Shown here: piece after piece, positions 29,825-39,602 of the stretch | How positions within the stretch are numbered: the stretch's first letter is position 1 | Layout: each line of letters opens with the position of its first letter | From: Stentor coeruleus | Lineage: Eukaryota; Ciliophora; Heterotrichea; Heterotrichida; Stentoridae | Assembly (NCBI GenBank): GCA_001970955.1 | Contig: MPUH01000031.1 | Span: 62,001-126,000, forward strand | DNA length: 64,000 nt | Direction of reading: 5' to 3' | The notes under the pieces: model-generated | Told to the model about the DNA's origin: nothing | The model's input: only the letters and a program-made list of their open reading frames with translations | The model's database searches: none | Program-made: the position numbers and the translations under genes

Positions 29825-30742
29825 ATGGTTTCGACATCACCTGCCCAGTATCTGGCAACAGAAGACCACCTTCGTAAAATGTTATCAAAAACAGGAGGTC
29901 CCCCAAATGATAAAGACGTGAAATTCCTACCAAAAAACAACCACTCACCATTTGGAGACTTCCCAAGCAAAGACTATGTTATACCTACAAAGAAGATCTC
30001 AACAGAATTCAAATTAGACGCTGCTCATGAATCCTCATATGCGGCAAGTGCTCCAAACAAATTTGTAAAGAAAGGAAATGGTTCTGGAGGTAAGACTTCA
30101 TCATTAAACAAAGGATTTGAAATCCCAACAGGAGCACCTCCTAGAGCTGGAGCATTTGGTAGAAGGACAATTCCCCCAAGTGAATTTAGAAGATTTTATG
30201 ATAGAGGGGATATGCCTATTGCAGTAAGTCATGGAGGGACTAATAAAATTGTATGGAAAGTTGCTGTTGATCAGTTAGATTATCATCATTATTTACCTAT
30301 TTTCTTTGATGGGCTTAGGGAAAAAAGTGACCCTTATAGATTCTTAGCTATACAAGGGGTGTTTGATATGCTTGAACATGGTGGGAATAAGGTTTTGCCT
30401 GTGATTCCTCAGTTGATTATTCCTATTAAAACTGCTTTGAATACTCGAGATGCGGATATTATCTGCGTCATTTTGAAAATCCTCCAAAAACTTGTCACTT
30501 GTGCTGATATGATAGGTGAAGCCTTAGTACCGTATTATAGGCAAATTCTCCCTGTATTCAATATATTCAAACAGAGAAATGCAAATTATGGTGATAAAAT
30601 TGATTACTCACAAAGAAAAAGACAAAATATAGGAGAACTTATTCAAGAGACTTTAGAACTTCTTGAAACTACAGGAGGAGAAGACGCTTTTATTAACATC
30701 AAATATATGATACCAACTTACGAAAGTTGTGTACTTAACTAG
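29825..30742 (+). CDS. PACRG: Parkin co-regulated gene protein (PACRG)
   Basis: A 305-residue PACRG homologue. In other ciliates, algae and animals PACRG is a microtubule inner protein at the inner junction of axonemal doublets, needed for stable doublets and motility. Matches are near word-for-word over the conserved region: [93 protein letters not shown] and the C-terminal [15 protein letters not shown]. The N-terminal 100 residues are low-complexity and variable, as in other PACRGs. The start ATG is the first in the frame and follows a long A/C-rich 5' flank. No intron is needed. Confidence 0.97.
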   Translation: MVSTSPAQYLATEDHLRKMLSKTGGPPNDKDVKFLPKNNHSPFGDFPSKDYVIPTKKISTEFKLDAAHESSYAASAPNKFVKKGNGSGGKTSSLNKGFEIPTGAPPRAGAFGRRTIPPSEFRRFYDRGDMPIAVSHGGTNKIVWKVAVDQLDYHHYLPIFFDGLREKSDPYRFLAIQGVFDMLEHGGNKVLPVIPQLIIPIKTALNTRDADIICVILKILQKLVTCADMIGEALVPYYRQILPVFNIFKQRNANYGDKIDYSQRKRQNIGELIQETLELLETTGGEDAFINIKYMIPTYESCVLN

Positions 30743-31268
30743 GCTAATATTAGATAATAGTATTGTCCGCTTTATAACTAAGGATTGCTTTGATATTTTT
30801 ATATGTTTAAGTTTTTAATGATTATTATTAGTGTTTGTATTAGAAATTTGTTATTTTTATATGATTTTAAAAGATGGGATTTGTTTGATAGTGTTATATT
30901 TTATAGGAAGTAGATTAAAAATTAGGAAAGGGTTAGGGTTTTTATAGGAAATAAAAAATTAGAATCCAATTCAAGTATGAGAACTATTTTTTGCCTCTGA
31001 TTTTTCCTAGAAAATACAATATTTATCAAGAAAACTTGAATTTTTATAATATCACTCTACAACCAAAGTTAAAATTTTATTATCATATCATAAACTACTG
31101 ATAAGATAAATTGTTCAGCAACACAATATAAAAACTTCTGTATTCACACAAAAACATCATTTTAATTCACCCAACTACAACAACAAAAAACCAAAAAAAT
31201 TTCAAACAAATCACTTTCCAAAACTCCCCAGAAAAAGCCAATATTTTATTAAATAATCAACTTTAATA
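30743..31268. other. Convergent intergenic spacer
   Basis: About 530 bp between PACRG (plus) and a minus membrane-protein gene. T/G-rich to about 30960, then A/C-rich. No gene seen. Confidence 0.55.
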
Positions 31269-32225
31269 CTAAATAGTTATAGCTTTAACTTTCCCTCCCT
31301 TCCTCGGAGGATTAACATAATAAAAATAATCCGTCTCAATATGCCCAAACACAACATCCAAAAAGAAGTTCCCAACATACTGGCTAAAAAACACAAACAC
31401 AAATACAAACCCAGCAATCCCAGAACCGACATAATAAAAACTATAATCAATATATCCATCTAAAGCTAGAACATTAACAACAACATATCCACCAAAACTC
31501 AAACATGCACAACATCCTGATATCCCTTGTATCAAATCTAGGGAGCAAGTAATCAAACTCCCTATAAACAAAGCAAAACACATCAACACTAAAGGTAATC
31601 CAATAATTACCCAAGGTACATTTATTTCAAAGTCCACATCAATAATAATTATAACAATTTCAGCTAAAAAACATGTGCAAATGCTTATCCAATAACTTGA
31701 AGTTTCGCTTTTAATAAGTATAAGTTTGATATATGAAATTATAAGCAAAAATATTATAGGACTTGACATGCTTGATATTGAAGGAATTATGATTTTTTTT
31801 GAGACTGTTTCGATTTGTGTTACACACAAAAGGAAAAAAATAAATAGTATAAGGGCTATAAAACTATTGCGAAGAATACGACCTATTGCCGCTCTTTGCC
31901 AGACAGCCATAGACATTGTATCATTCATTATGTCGGAAATTATGACTCCGATCATGAAAACACATAAGACTAATACTTCGAAGCTTAGAGCTAGAAGAGG
32001 GTATATCGTGATTTCTATGTCTGTATCAGCCTATTTAGAGGGTACGATAAATAGTAAAAAGGCAGCAAAAATATGACTTATTGCAACTGCTCCTACGATG
32101 ATTTTTAGAATCCTCATCAAACCTGGGGAGGTGTCTAGACGCTTTCTTAAAGAAAAGCATTTTTGTTTCGGGGATTTTGAACGAGGGTCTTCTATGAGTT
32201 TAGTCGTAATGGTGCCTTCAGCCAT
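31269..32225 (-). CDS. Multi-pass membrane protein, unrecognised
   Basis: A 313-residue protein after removal of the 15-nt intron at 32031-32045. The first 35 residues are basic and cytosolic-looking (MAEGTITTKLIEDPRSKSPK). They are followed by about eight hydrophobic segments, the first being ILKIIVGAVAISHIFAAFLL, which the intron interrupts just after. A positively charged loop (WQRAAIGRILRNS) separates the second and third segments. The C-terminus is polar and basic (YYVNPPRKGGKVKAITI). Without splicing, the first exon would stop after 64 residues and the rest would start at an internal Met, so the intron unites them. I see no transporter signature, P-loop or channel motif. The fold family is not recognised; a plasma or endomembrane location is inferred only from hydrophobicity. 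Confidence 0.85.
32031..32045 (-). other. 15-nt intron in the membrane-protein gene
   Basis: Minus-strand gtaccctctaaatag, phase 0, A at position 10. Splicing joins FAAFLLFI to ADTDIEITIYPLL and keeps the frame open for about 250 more codons. Confidence 0.9.
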
Positions 32226-32517
32226 ATTTTGTTTTATTTCTTATTTGTACTGAAGTTTGAAGATAAACTGAAATAGTGGTCATATTAACAAATATTTATA
32301 ATTTCTAATTATTTAGATGATAAAACTTATTAAAATACTAAATTACATTTGTTAATACCTAAAACTTCCTAATTATCATCAAACCTTTAACTATATCTAA
32401 AAAACCACAGTTTATTTCCTATAATAAAAATTCCATCTTATAAATCCTATCTACTCTACCAAACTATTCTATTTCATTCTAAATAAAATACTTTTTAATA
32501 CCTCAAAGTCCATCTTC

Positions 32518-33594
32518 TCAAATAAACTCCTCCAATTCTTCCCATTTTTTCTTATTTTCCTTCAGAGTATTTGGAAAATCCTCTATATTCCCCACATATT
32601 CAGCAAGTCCATTCCATAAAGGTAAAATAATATTCTCAATAAACCCAACCTGTGATGCTTTAATCTTCCCCATATTATTCCCAGTCCTCATAAACTCCGA
32701 AACCCTAATCCCCGATTTTTCTTCACAAACCACCTGATAATTAAACTCTTGTAATACTTTTAAAGACCATATCGACGCTAATGGAAATTCCAAAGTTTGA
32801 TTACCTAAATCCGAACAATGTAATAAATAATTCATAAACTTTTGTCTATGATTTAAAATACTTTTATCATAACTTTCAAATACACTTCTAAAATCATCAC
32901 ATACTTGTTTATGTCTAGCCATATCAGTTGATAATATTACTTCAATAATAATAGGTGACATAGTTCTAATAGTTTCATTAGAAAACATATCAGACATTTT
33001 AATAATTTCCAATATAACAGATGCATGATGATTTTCTAATACTGATAAATTGTTATATTTTATAGCAAGGTCATGATTTGTTGCTATTAAAAAACTATTA
33101 TTTAAACCGGGATGGCAAATATCATGTCCAATAGCAGCTAATAATAAAAAAGTATATTCTTTTCTTATAAGAAAATTAGATAATTTGTTGTTTCGTTCAC
33201 TTATAACGTAGATCATTTGCATTACTGAAAAACCATGATAGAAATTGTGAAATGGGGTTGTATGATAATAGTTTATAGAAACCAAATGAATTAAACTGGA
33301 TAGTTTGGAATCATCAAGACCATGGCCATGGAAAATGCTAAAAGCGAAATAGATTAGGTCGGGAATTGTATGAGAAAAGATTGGGAAATCTTTGGATTTT
33401 AGGTCTGAGTTTTGGCCTGGCTTTTGTAGGGTGACTTTTGGAAAATATAGAGATGGAGATAGGGAGTCTTTGATTTTGAAAGGGTTTAGAACTTCTAAGT
33501 AGCAGTTTTTTGCGGTGGTTGTTATTAGTATTGCCTCATCAGTACTTGTGCTTATTTGGAGACAATCTGGAAACTTGCTTGTGATACAACCCAT
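32518..33594 (-). CDS. 3',5'-cyclic nucleotide phosphodiesterase, lipid-anchor N-terminus
   Basis: A 358-residue class I cyclic-nucleotide phosphodiesterase. The metal-binding set is complete: HNFYHGF (residues 116-122), the PDEase signature HDICHPGLNN (157-166), LENHH (186-190) and the later HCSDLGNQT (Asp262). The invariant purine-binding Gln is present in SQVGFIENI (Gln315, Phe318). It therefore should hydrolyse cAMP or cGMP; which one cannot be read reliably. There is no GAF or PAS domain. The N-terminus MGCITSKF fits an N-myristoylation site (Gly2, Ser6) with an adjacent Cys3 for palmitoylation, implying a membrane-tethered enzyme, possibly ciliary or cortical. The stop is TGA, one of the signs that TGA is a true stop in this genome. 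Confidence 0.95.
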   Translation of the reverse strand: MGCITSKFPDCLQISTSTDEAILITTTAKNCYLEVLNPFKIKDSLSPSLYFPKVTLQKPGQNSDLKSKDFPIFSHTIPDLIYFAFSIFHGHGLDDSKLSSLIHLVSINYYHTTPFHNFYHGFSVMQMIYVISERNNKLSNFLIRKEYTFLLLAAIGHDICHPGLNNSFLIATNHDLAIKYNNLSVLENHHASVILEIIKMSDMFSNETIRTMSPIIIEVILSTDMARHKQVCDDFRSVFESYDKSILNHRQKFMNYLLHCSDLGNQTLEFPLASIWSLKVLQEFNYQVVCEEKSGIRVSEFMRTGNNMGKIKASQVGFIENIILPLWNGLAEYVGNIEDFPNTLKENKKKWEELEEFI

Positions 33595-34287
33595 TTTATT
33601 GGATTTTTTTTATTGGGTTTTTGTATGAATAAAGGTATTTTTGTTGGAAGAAATTGGCTTTTTTAGAGGGGGTTTGTGGGTTTTTAATTATGGGCTTGCT
33701 TGAAGTTTTGTTGAAAAAGCGTTGATTTTTCAGTTTGGTGTGGAAGTATTTGTTTGTGTTGGAGATATAATTTGTTTGATAAAAGAGGATTTTGGAGGAT
33801 TTTTTTATGGAGGTTAGGAGATTGATTTGGATATCGGCTAAAGATGTTTTAGGGTTGAATTAAGGAAATTGCTTTTGAAGATTTTTATATTCAGTTTTTT
33901 CTTTGTATAATATATAAGAAATTTAGTTATTTTTATGGGATATGGGCTGCTTTAATACATAGACAATTATACAAATAGCTCAAAAGTGCCTGATTTTTAA
34001 TTGCATTTCATATAAAAGCATATCCCCTTCATATCTTTCACAATACTAACACTCAGTATATTTTATATTCTAAAATATTCAAACATATAAAATCCTACCT
34101 TAACTTCCTTTTAAAAAAAGCTATGAAAAATAATTCTAAGCCAACCTTCTCAATAAAAACCACCTCCAGCATATTTTCACACATCATATCCCAACAATTT
34201 TCCTATATCACAACATATCCTAAAATCCAAGAACTTTTTCATAATCTAAAAACCTTATCTTTTTTTTTCTTCCTAAAAATCTAACTA
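33595..34287. other. Intergenic between two minus-strand genes
   Basis: About 690 bp. Strongly T/G-rich on the plus strand to about 33930 (5' flank of the phosphodiesterase), A/C-rich from about 33990 (3' flank of the next minus gene). A clean composition switch; no gene seen. Confidence 0.6.
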
Positions 34288-34668
34288 TTAGTTATATTCC
34301 ACAAGTTCCAAGCTTTCCGACCTTCGATGTTTCCTGTATCTATTATTTTTCTTAGTCTTAGGTTGTTTTTTATGCATATTCATGCTAAAAGTTTGAATTT
34401 GTCTCATTTGATTGATATAAGTCACACTAGAAAACGGGACTTTCAACACAAAAACATCAGCAGAGTCTACCGATGAATGTCTAAGTCTCCAAGGTATAAA
34501 TTGAGAAGCCGCCCTCGGTGATGATTCTTTGCTTTTTGGAGGTGTTGGTGCTCGAGGCTTGAAATGTGTTATATATCTTATCCGTGACTTGTCTAAGTTA
34601 TTCATAGACTCATCAGCTAAAGGGTCACAGTTTATATACCCATGATGATATCGTAAGAATTTTTTCAT
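34288..34668 (-). CDS. Small basic protein, unrecognised
   Basis: A 126-residue, very basic protein if started at the ATG at 34668 (MKKFLRYHHGYINCDPLADE). The frame opens 29 codons earlier with a hydrophobic stretch whose composition looks like untranslated DNA, so I prefer the internal ATG. If the upstream Met were used, those residues could form a signal anchor. It contains a Pro/Ser stretch (PRAPTPPKSKESSPRAAS) and a Lys/Arg-rich C-terminus (PKTKKNNRYRKHRRSES). No domain recognised; function unknown. Confidence 0.6.
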   Translation of the reverse strand: MKKFLRYHHGYINCDPLADESMNNLDKSRIRYITHFKPRAPTPPKSKESSPRAASQFIPWRLRHSSVDSADVFVLKVPFSSVTYINQMRQIQTFSMNMHKKQPKTKKNNRYRKHRRSESLELVEYN

Positions 34669-34869
34669 GTGTTTTTTACATAGATAAATTAATAATGTTG
34701 ATAATCCTTGTATAAAATTCAAAATAGATGGAAATTTTATATAAGAAAATAACAACTAATGCTAAAATGCTGATATTATGGGTATTATTATATGTAAAAT
34801 TATCAATTTATTATAAAAATAATAGAATTTGCTATAAATTTGTATTAAAATACAGATAATGGAAGTAGT

Positions 34870-36324
34870 TTATGATCTTACGCTATTAATTAAAAAAATC
34901 CCTACACGGTAACTAAAAGAGCATATCAAGTATTTTCCAGATTTAGTACTTTTCATAGACTTCAACTCATCTTTTTTAAGCTCGCAAATGTATTTTTGTC
35001 TTGTTTCCTTATATAAAGTTTTTATTAAAAACCCCTGACTTGAAGCTGAAAAAATTTCCAAGTCTCCAAATACAATCAAACAATTGACCTTATTTTTATG
35101 AACATAAAACACATACTCTTCAACATTTTTTCTAATATTCCACAATCTAATTGTCGCATCTATCGACCCAGAAACCACATATTCATTATTCTTATCAAAA
35201 TCAACACATGTAACTTTCTTATAATGCCCCATAAAACAAGATAATTCTATACAATCCTTTAAATCCCAAACACGAACAGAACAATCCCTAGAACCAGTCG
35301 CCAGCATTGAAAAGTTTTGGTTTATTTTAACACAAGACAATTCAAATAAATGCCCAGAAAAATGAGTCAAATCTTCAGGGGTATTGAATTTTGATATTGA
35401 TAAATGACGATCTGAATACCCGGATATAAGGAAATTATCATTTGTTAAATAAAAGCATGTACATCCTTGAGGTAAAAAAAACATATACTGTTGGGAAAAG
35501 GTTTTTAAGTCCCAAATAATCAGATTATTGTCTACAGATAATGATAAGAGTATTGATAATTTAGAATTTGTCATTATTGATGATATTGGATAAGTATGAT
35601 GAAGCTTAGCTTGATGTGTAGAGTTCAACAAGTCCCATATATGAATATTTTTCTTTGAAGTCCATATAAGATTATGAGATTCTGAAAGGTAGGATAGATT
35701 ATTGATACTTTTATTGCTTTTATATAAAATATAATCAGAAAGGAAAGTCTTAAAGTTCCAAAGACGAATCATGCAGTCGTTTGAAGCTGAGATAATATGA
35801 GTAGATGTACAAACAATACTATTCACAAAGTCTTTATGTCCTTTACACACCCATCTAGTATCTTGATCTTTCAAGTCCCAAACTATCACAAAACAATCAG
35901 CTCCTCCAGAAACGACATACCTCCCATCACAGCTTCCTCTAACACACAAAATTTTTTTTATATGCCCACATAATTCTCTATCAATCCTCCTCTTTTCTAA
36001 ATTCCAAACAATAACTCTATTATCAGGTCTAAAACTAAAATCCCCAGATCCTGACACAATCAATTTTTTATCCTGAATAATATCAACAGAATTTACTTCT
36101 GACCTATGCCCAACAAACTTAAAAATCTGTATTTTTTTATTTATATCCCATACACGTACAGTAAAATCAGCAGATCCAGTTACGACAATTTGTTCTTTTT
36201 CATCAACAATAATACAATTAACAGATCTAAAATGCCCTTCAGTTATTAAACCATAATCATCTAAAGCTTTAACCCATTGTCTAATATCAGCATTTCGGTT
36301 ATTGCATTGACGTATTTTATTCAT
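34870..36324 (-). CDS. WD40-repeat protein
   Basis: A 484-residue protein made almost wholly of WD40 repeats, a beta-propeller scaffold for protein complexes. Clear blades include GHFRSVNCIIVDEKEQIVVT...VRVWDINKK (from about residue 30), GHRSEVNSV, GHIKKILCVRGS...VIVWDLKDQ, GHKDFVNSIV...IRLWNFKT, GHLFELSCVKI...VRVWDLKDC, GHYKKVTCVDF...IRLWNIRKN and HKNKVNCLIVF. Several middle blades are degenerate (NLIWTSKKNIHIWDL). I count about nine to ten repeats, perhaps more than one propeller. No other domain is visible, so the complex it serves cannot be named. Its ATG lies only 25 bp from that of LZTFL1 on the other strand. A ciliary link through that neighbour is possible but only inference. Confidence 0.92.
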   Translation of the reverse strand: MNKIRQCNNRNADIRQWVKALDDYGLITEGHFRSVNCIIVDEKEQIVVTGSADFTVRVWDINKKIQIFKFVGHRSEVNSVDIIQDKKLIVSGSGDFSFRPDNRVIVWNLEKRRIDRELCGHIKKILCVRGSCDGRYVVSGGADCFVIVWDLKDQDTRWVCKGHKDFVNSIVCTSTHIISASNDCMIRLWNFKTFLSDYILYKSNKSINNLSYLSESHNLIWTSKKNIHIWDLLNSTHQAKLHHTYPISSIMTNSKLSILLSLSVDNNLIIWDLKTFSQQYMFFLPQGCTCFYLTNDNFLISGYSDRHLSISKFNTPEDLTHFSGHLFELSCVKINQNFSMLATGSRDCSVRVWDLKDCIELSCFMGHYKKVTCVDFDKNNEYVVSGSIDATIRLWNIRKNVEEYVFYVHKNKVNCLIVFGDLEIFSASSQGFLIKTLYKETRQKYICELKKDELKSMKSTKSGKYLICSFSYRVGIFLINSVRS

Positions 36325-36349
36325 AAAATTGTTTATTTTATAATATTAA
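36325..36349. promoter_or_regulatory. 25-bp divergent intergenic interval (bidirectional promoter or leaderless starts)
   Basis: Only 25 bp, all but one of them A or T, separate the two start codons of the WD40 gene and LZTFL1. Both starts are well supported: LZTFL1 by alignment of its N-terminus, WD40 by lack of another early Met. Any shared promoter must be tiny or extend into coding DNA, and 5' UTRs must be very short. Confidence 0.6.
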
Positions 36350-37138
36350 ATGGATTACGTGCTTAATGCGGGACATTTGCAAGAAGTAAGAAAGTTCGTA
36401 ACTTTTTTCGAAGCTAAACGCAAAGAGAGTATTAATGAAATCCAGACAACATTTGCCCAGTGTTTGAAATCTAATGCTAAAGATGAGATTTTATCCTGGA
36501 GCGAAGTTGAGAATATTATTAAGGATCTACAGGATGAAGTGAGAATTACTGTGGACTCGGAGCTTCAGAATATTGTTTATATGTCAGGAGTTTATGTAAA
36601 AATCCTCATGTCTCAAGCTGAGTCTCATAGTCTTCATTTACAAGGTGATATTTCGTTTATAGAAAACGAAAAAGCTATTGAAGAGATGAGGAATATAAAC
36701 AATATTGAAAAAGAATTGACTAAAAAAACCACAGGGGCTAGACTACCAACTTTGAATGCAGGTCTTGTTAATGAACAAAACGCAATGGGAAAAGTTAAAG
36801 AGTTGACTGAAGAACGTGATTTGCTTAAAAGAAAGAATTTAGATCAGCAAACTAGGATTATGAGTTTGATTGAAGAAATAAACAAACTCAAAGACGAAAG
36901 TGGCAGCGTACTTAATAAATCTGAATCATTACATGAAAATGAAGTAAAAGAAGTTAGTCAAGCATTAGAAGAAACCAAGGTAGTTTGTATTTAGCTTGAA
37001 CTAAGGACTAAAGAAGAGCTTATTCAGAATTTGAAACAAGAGCAAGAGAAAAGACTTGCGGATTCTAAACAGTTCCAAAGTTTAAAGAAGCTTATACAGA
37101 GTAAAAATGATCAGATTAAAGAGCTTAGAGAACAGTAA
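36350..37138 (+). CDS. LZTFL1: Leucine zipper transcription factor-like protein 1 (BBSome regulator)
   Basis: A 257-residue LZTFL1 homologue after removing the 15-nt intron at 36980-36994. In animals and algae LZTFL1 binds the BBSome and controls its entry into and exit from cilia. The N-terminal region (MDYVLNAGHLQEVRKFVTFF, WSEVENIIKDLQDEV, VDSELQNIVYMSGVYVKIL) aligns along the animal protein. A short linker (ARLPTLNAG) corresponds to the animal KLAPLNEGG, followed by a coiled coil to the end. The second exon supplies the hallmark C-terminus (SLKKLIQSKNDQIKELREQ), matching KEILTKKNDQIKDLRKRL of animals. Without splicing the protein would stop 44 residues early, so the match across the junction proves the intron. 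Confidence 0.95.
36980..36994 (+). other. 15-nt intron in LZTFL1
   Basis: gtagtttgtatttag, phase 0, A at position 10. Splicing joins LEETK to LELRTKEELI and restores the conserved C-terminus. Confidence 0.95.
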
Positions 37139-39146
37139 TATTTATGAAGGATTGCAAGTATGGCTAATAAACATTAACAACTAAGATAGTTAGGATTAGT
37201 ATAAGTAATTGGATTTTATTAGAAGTTTTATGATTAGGATTTATAGCGTAGGCAAAAAAGATTATAGGAATTGTATTTTAGAATCAAATTGTGAGAGGAA
37301 ATTTTTTTCATAAAATTTAGTAGGATAGGATATAAAGAAATATAAGAATTAGGGTTTTTATAATAAATGTATGTTTTTCAAAGGTTTAATATGCTTATGA
37401 TGCATATTTTTTATTAGTGTTGAATATAAAGTAAATGTTTTAAATTTACTTGATTTGATGTTACTAAGTAAAAAGTTTATGTTGATTTAGATGTAATTTT
37501 GGTTAGGAGCTTTGTGGTTAAATCCTGGGTGTGATATAATTAGAGTTTATAGGAAAATATAAAGAGAGATAGTTGATTAAACATTTTAATTTTAATTGTG
37601 AAATGCTAGAGCTCTAGAATTGGTTAAAGATATTTTAGATTTCAAACAAATAAATTTGTCATCCAGCGTTAGAATGTTATGTTGCTTTGAGTATTTAAAC
37701 GATTTTATAAAGTCAATCTAAAATCTTGAGTCAATTCTAAAATCTTATTTTTTCTCAGTTAATATCATCTAATTTTCCAAGGTATAATTTACAATTTACA
37801 AAGTTCAATAGTATTTGTCACGTTTATTAAACCCTATCATCTTTATATTCCTAATATAAAGCCCAAAACATAAAATCATTTGCTCACATAAAATCTAAAA
37901 AAAAACATATATTTTACTTAAATTCAGTACTTTAAAAAGTTCATTTCGTTTTATATCAAAAGAAAACAATACTTTGAACCTAAAACTTTATATATATAAA
38001 CAATCTATTTCTGTTATCTAAATATTTTTTTGCTATTATAAATTTTAAACACTGCCAAGCTAATTTAAAGCAAAAATTAGATTTCATACAAATATCTAGA
38101 CCAACTGCTTTTTTACATCAAAGAAATTACAGCTTTATTGTTTTATAATCAAAATCACTCGTGATTATCATATCTAACGCTTTAAAATATGCTAAAAGTT
38201 AATATTAAAAGTTGTAAATCCATAGACTAAAATTATATATACGATAAAATATTAAATTTTATTCGGGGATAATAAATACAATAGTCACTTAAAAACTTTG
38301 GATAAATATAAAATCAGTTGTTTATTAGAAATATGCAAAATGTTTAACTTTTTATGCTTGATAAGGTAATTATTAATGGTGTTTTGTATTTAAGTATTTA
38401 TATACGCAATATGGAAATCGGTTGTTATTGTATACCTAAACTCTGACTTGGATTTTTTATATGAATATGTTTTAAATTTTATGCTCTTTATACGATGCGC
38501 TGCTAATCTCAGATTGTAGTAAAAAAAAAATTCATGATATTTAAACTAAAACTAATAATTAATCACAAAAACTTTGAGTCTTATAATGAAATATAAGCAA
38601 GTAATAAGAGAATTATTTATGATCTAAACAATTGTTTACAACTTTCGTAATAAAAATGAATAGAAAGCGTGAAATACTTTTTAGGTTTTATTCAGCTGGT
38701 TTGATAATCAAATGTATAGTTCTTGTATAAAAAACTTTAGTTTTTTAAGAGTATTAGGTAAAACTATTAGAAAAAATGTTTAGGATATGCTTATATTTTC
38801 CTCAATATTCCTAAACTTATTCATGCCTTCCTTTATAAAATCATTTAACAAGAGAAAATACTTTTAGCTGAAAAGCACTTTTGAGTAAAATCTTTTAAAC
38901 ACAAAAATACAATCTATTTAAATCTTTTTATACTCTAACCAAATAATTATTAAAACTTATCTAAACTTCATTAACATAATTTCTTTCATCCCAAACATTT
39001 TATTTATCTATAGAGCATAATGTATTTTTAAAAGTCACTTTTCACTTACCAGTTTCTAATTTCTCTAACTTACTCCTAATCCCCAATACAACGTTTTATA
39101 AGCTTAAGCATGAGAATAAAACATAATTAGAAACTTAAATCCTAAA
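37139..39146. other. Gene-poor AT-rich stretch
   Basis: About 2 kb. T/G-rich to about 37600 (LZTFL1 3' flank), mixed in the middle, A/C-leaning from about 38780 (3' flank of the minus zinc-finger gene). No ORF or RNA supported. Confidence 0.5.
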
Positions 39147-39602
39147 TTAAAGGTGATAATTTTGATTGAGTATATTGGGAAGTTTGATATCGAAATCTGA
39201 TATATTAATAGGAGGTAACACAACTTTTTTATCATCTACAGGACAATTGCTTAGTTTTTGAGCGAAAAAATTAGACTTCGAGTTCTTCTTATTTTGATTT
39301 TTCATCAATCTCTTTGCCTCTTTATGGACTTTACGATGGTTGCAAAGCTGGCTGCTCTGTCTAAACATCTTCCCACAGCCTATTTCTGAACACCTAAACG
39401 GTTTCTTTTCAAAATGAATGAACATATGCTCTTTAAGGCTTTGCTTTGTTGCTAATACACGATCGCATTTACTACATGCAAAGTTTTTAGGAACATCTTT
39501 CTTTTCATTTTCATGAGAGTTCATATGCTCTTCATAAACAGCTTCACTTCTAAAGGACTTGAAACAATTATCTTTAGGACACGCAAACATTCTTGTTTTC
39601 AT
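39147..39602 (-). CDS. Three-finger C2H2 zinc-finger protein
   Basis: A 151-residue protein with three C2H2 zinc fingers in its first 95 residues: CPKDNC...HMNSH, CSKC...HMFIH and CSEIGC...HRKVH. All metal ligands are present with normal C-x2/4-C-x12-H-x3-H spacing. The linker between fingers 2 and 3 is a TGEKPY-like FEKKPFRC. The Lys/Asn-rich tail (RLMKNQNKKNSKS) may carry nuclear localisation signals, followed by a hydrophobic end. Probably a DNA-binding regulator. It resembles the three small C2H2 proteins at 51.4, 54.4 and 59.8 kb in size and layout but is the most diverged (finger 2 ATKQSLKEH against ASKQNLIEH). Confidence 0.88.
   Translation of the reverse strand: MKTRMFACPKDNCFKSFRSEAVYEEHMNSHENEKKDVPKNFACSKCDRVLATKQSLKEHMFIHFEKKPFRCSEIGCGKMFRQSSQLCNHRKVHKEAKRLMKNQNKKNSKSNFFAQKLSNCPVDDKKVVLPPINISDFDIKLPNILNQNYHL

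Noticed and set aside
30910-30950. Telomere-like ttagggtttt string
   Set aside because: Single occurrence within a T/G-rich 3' flank, not a tandem array; no chromosome end here.
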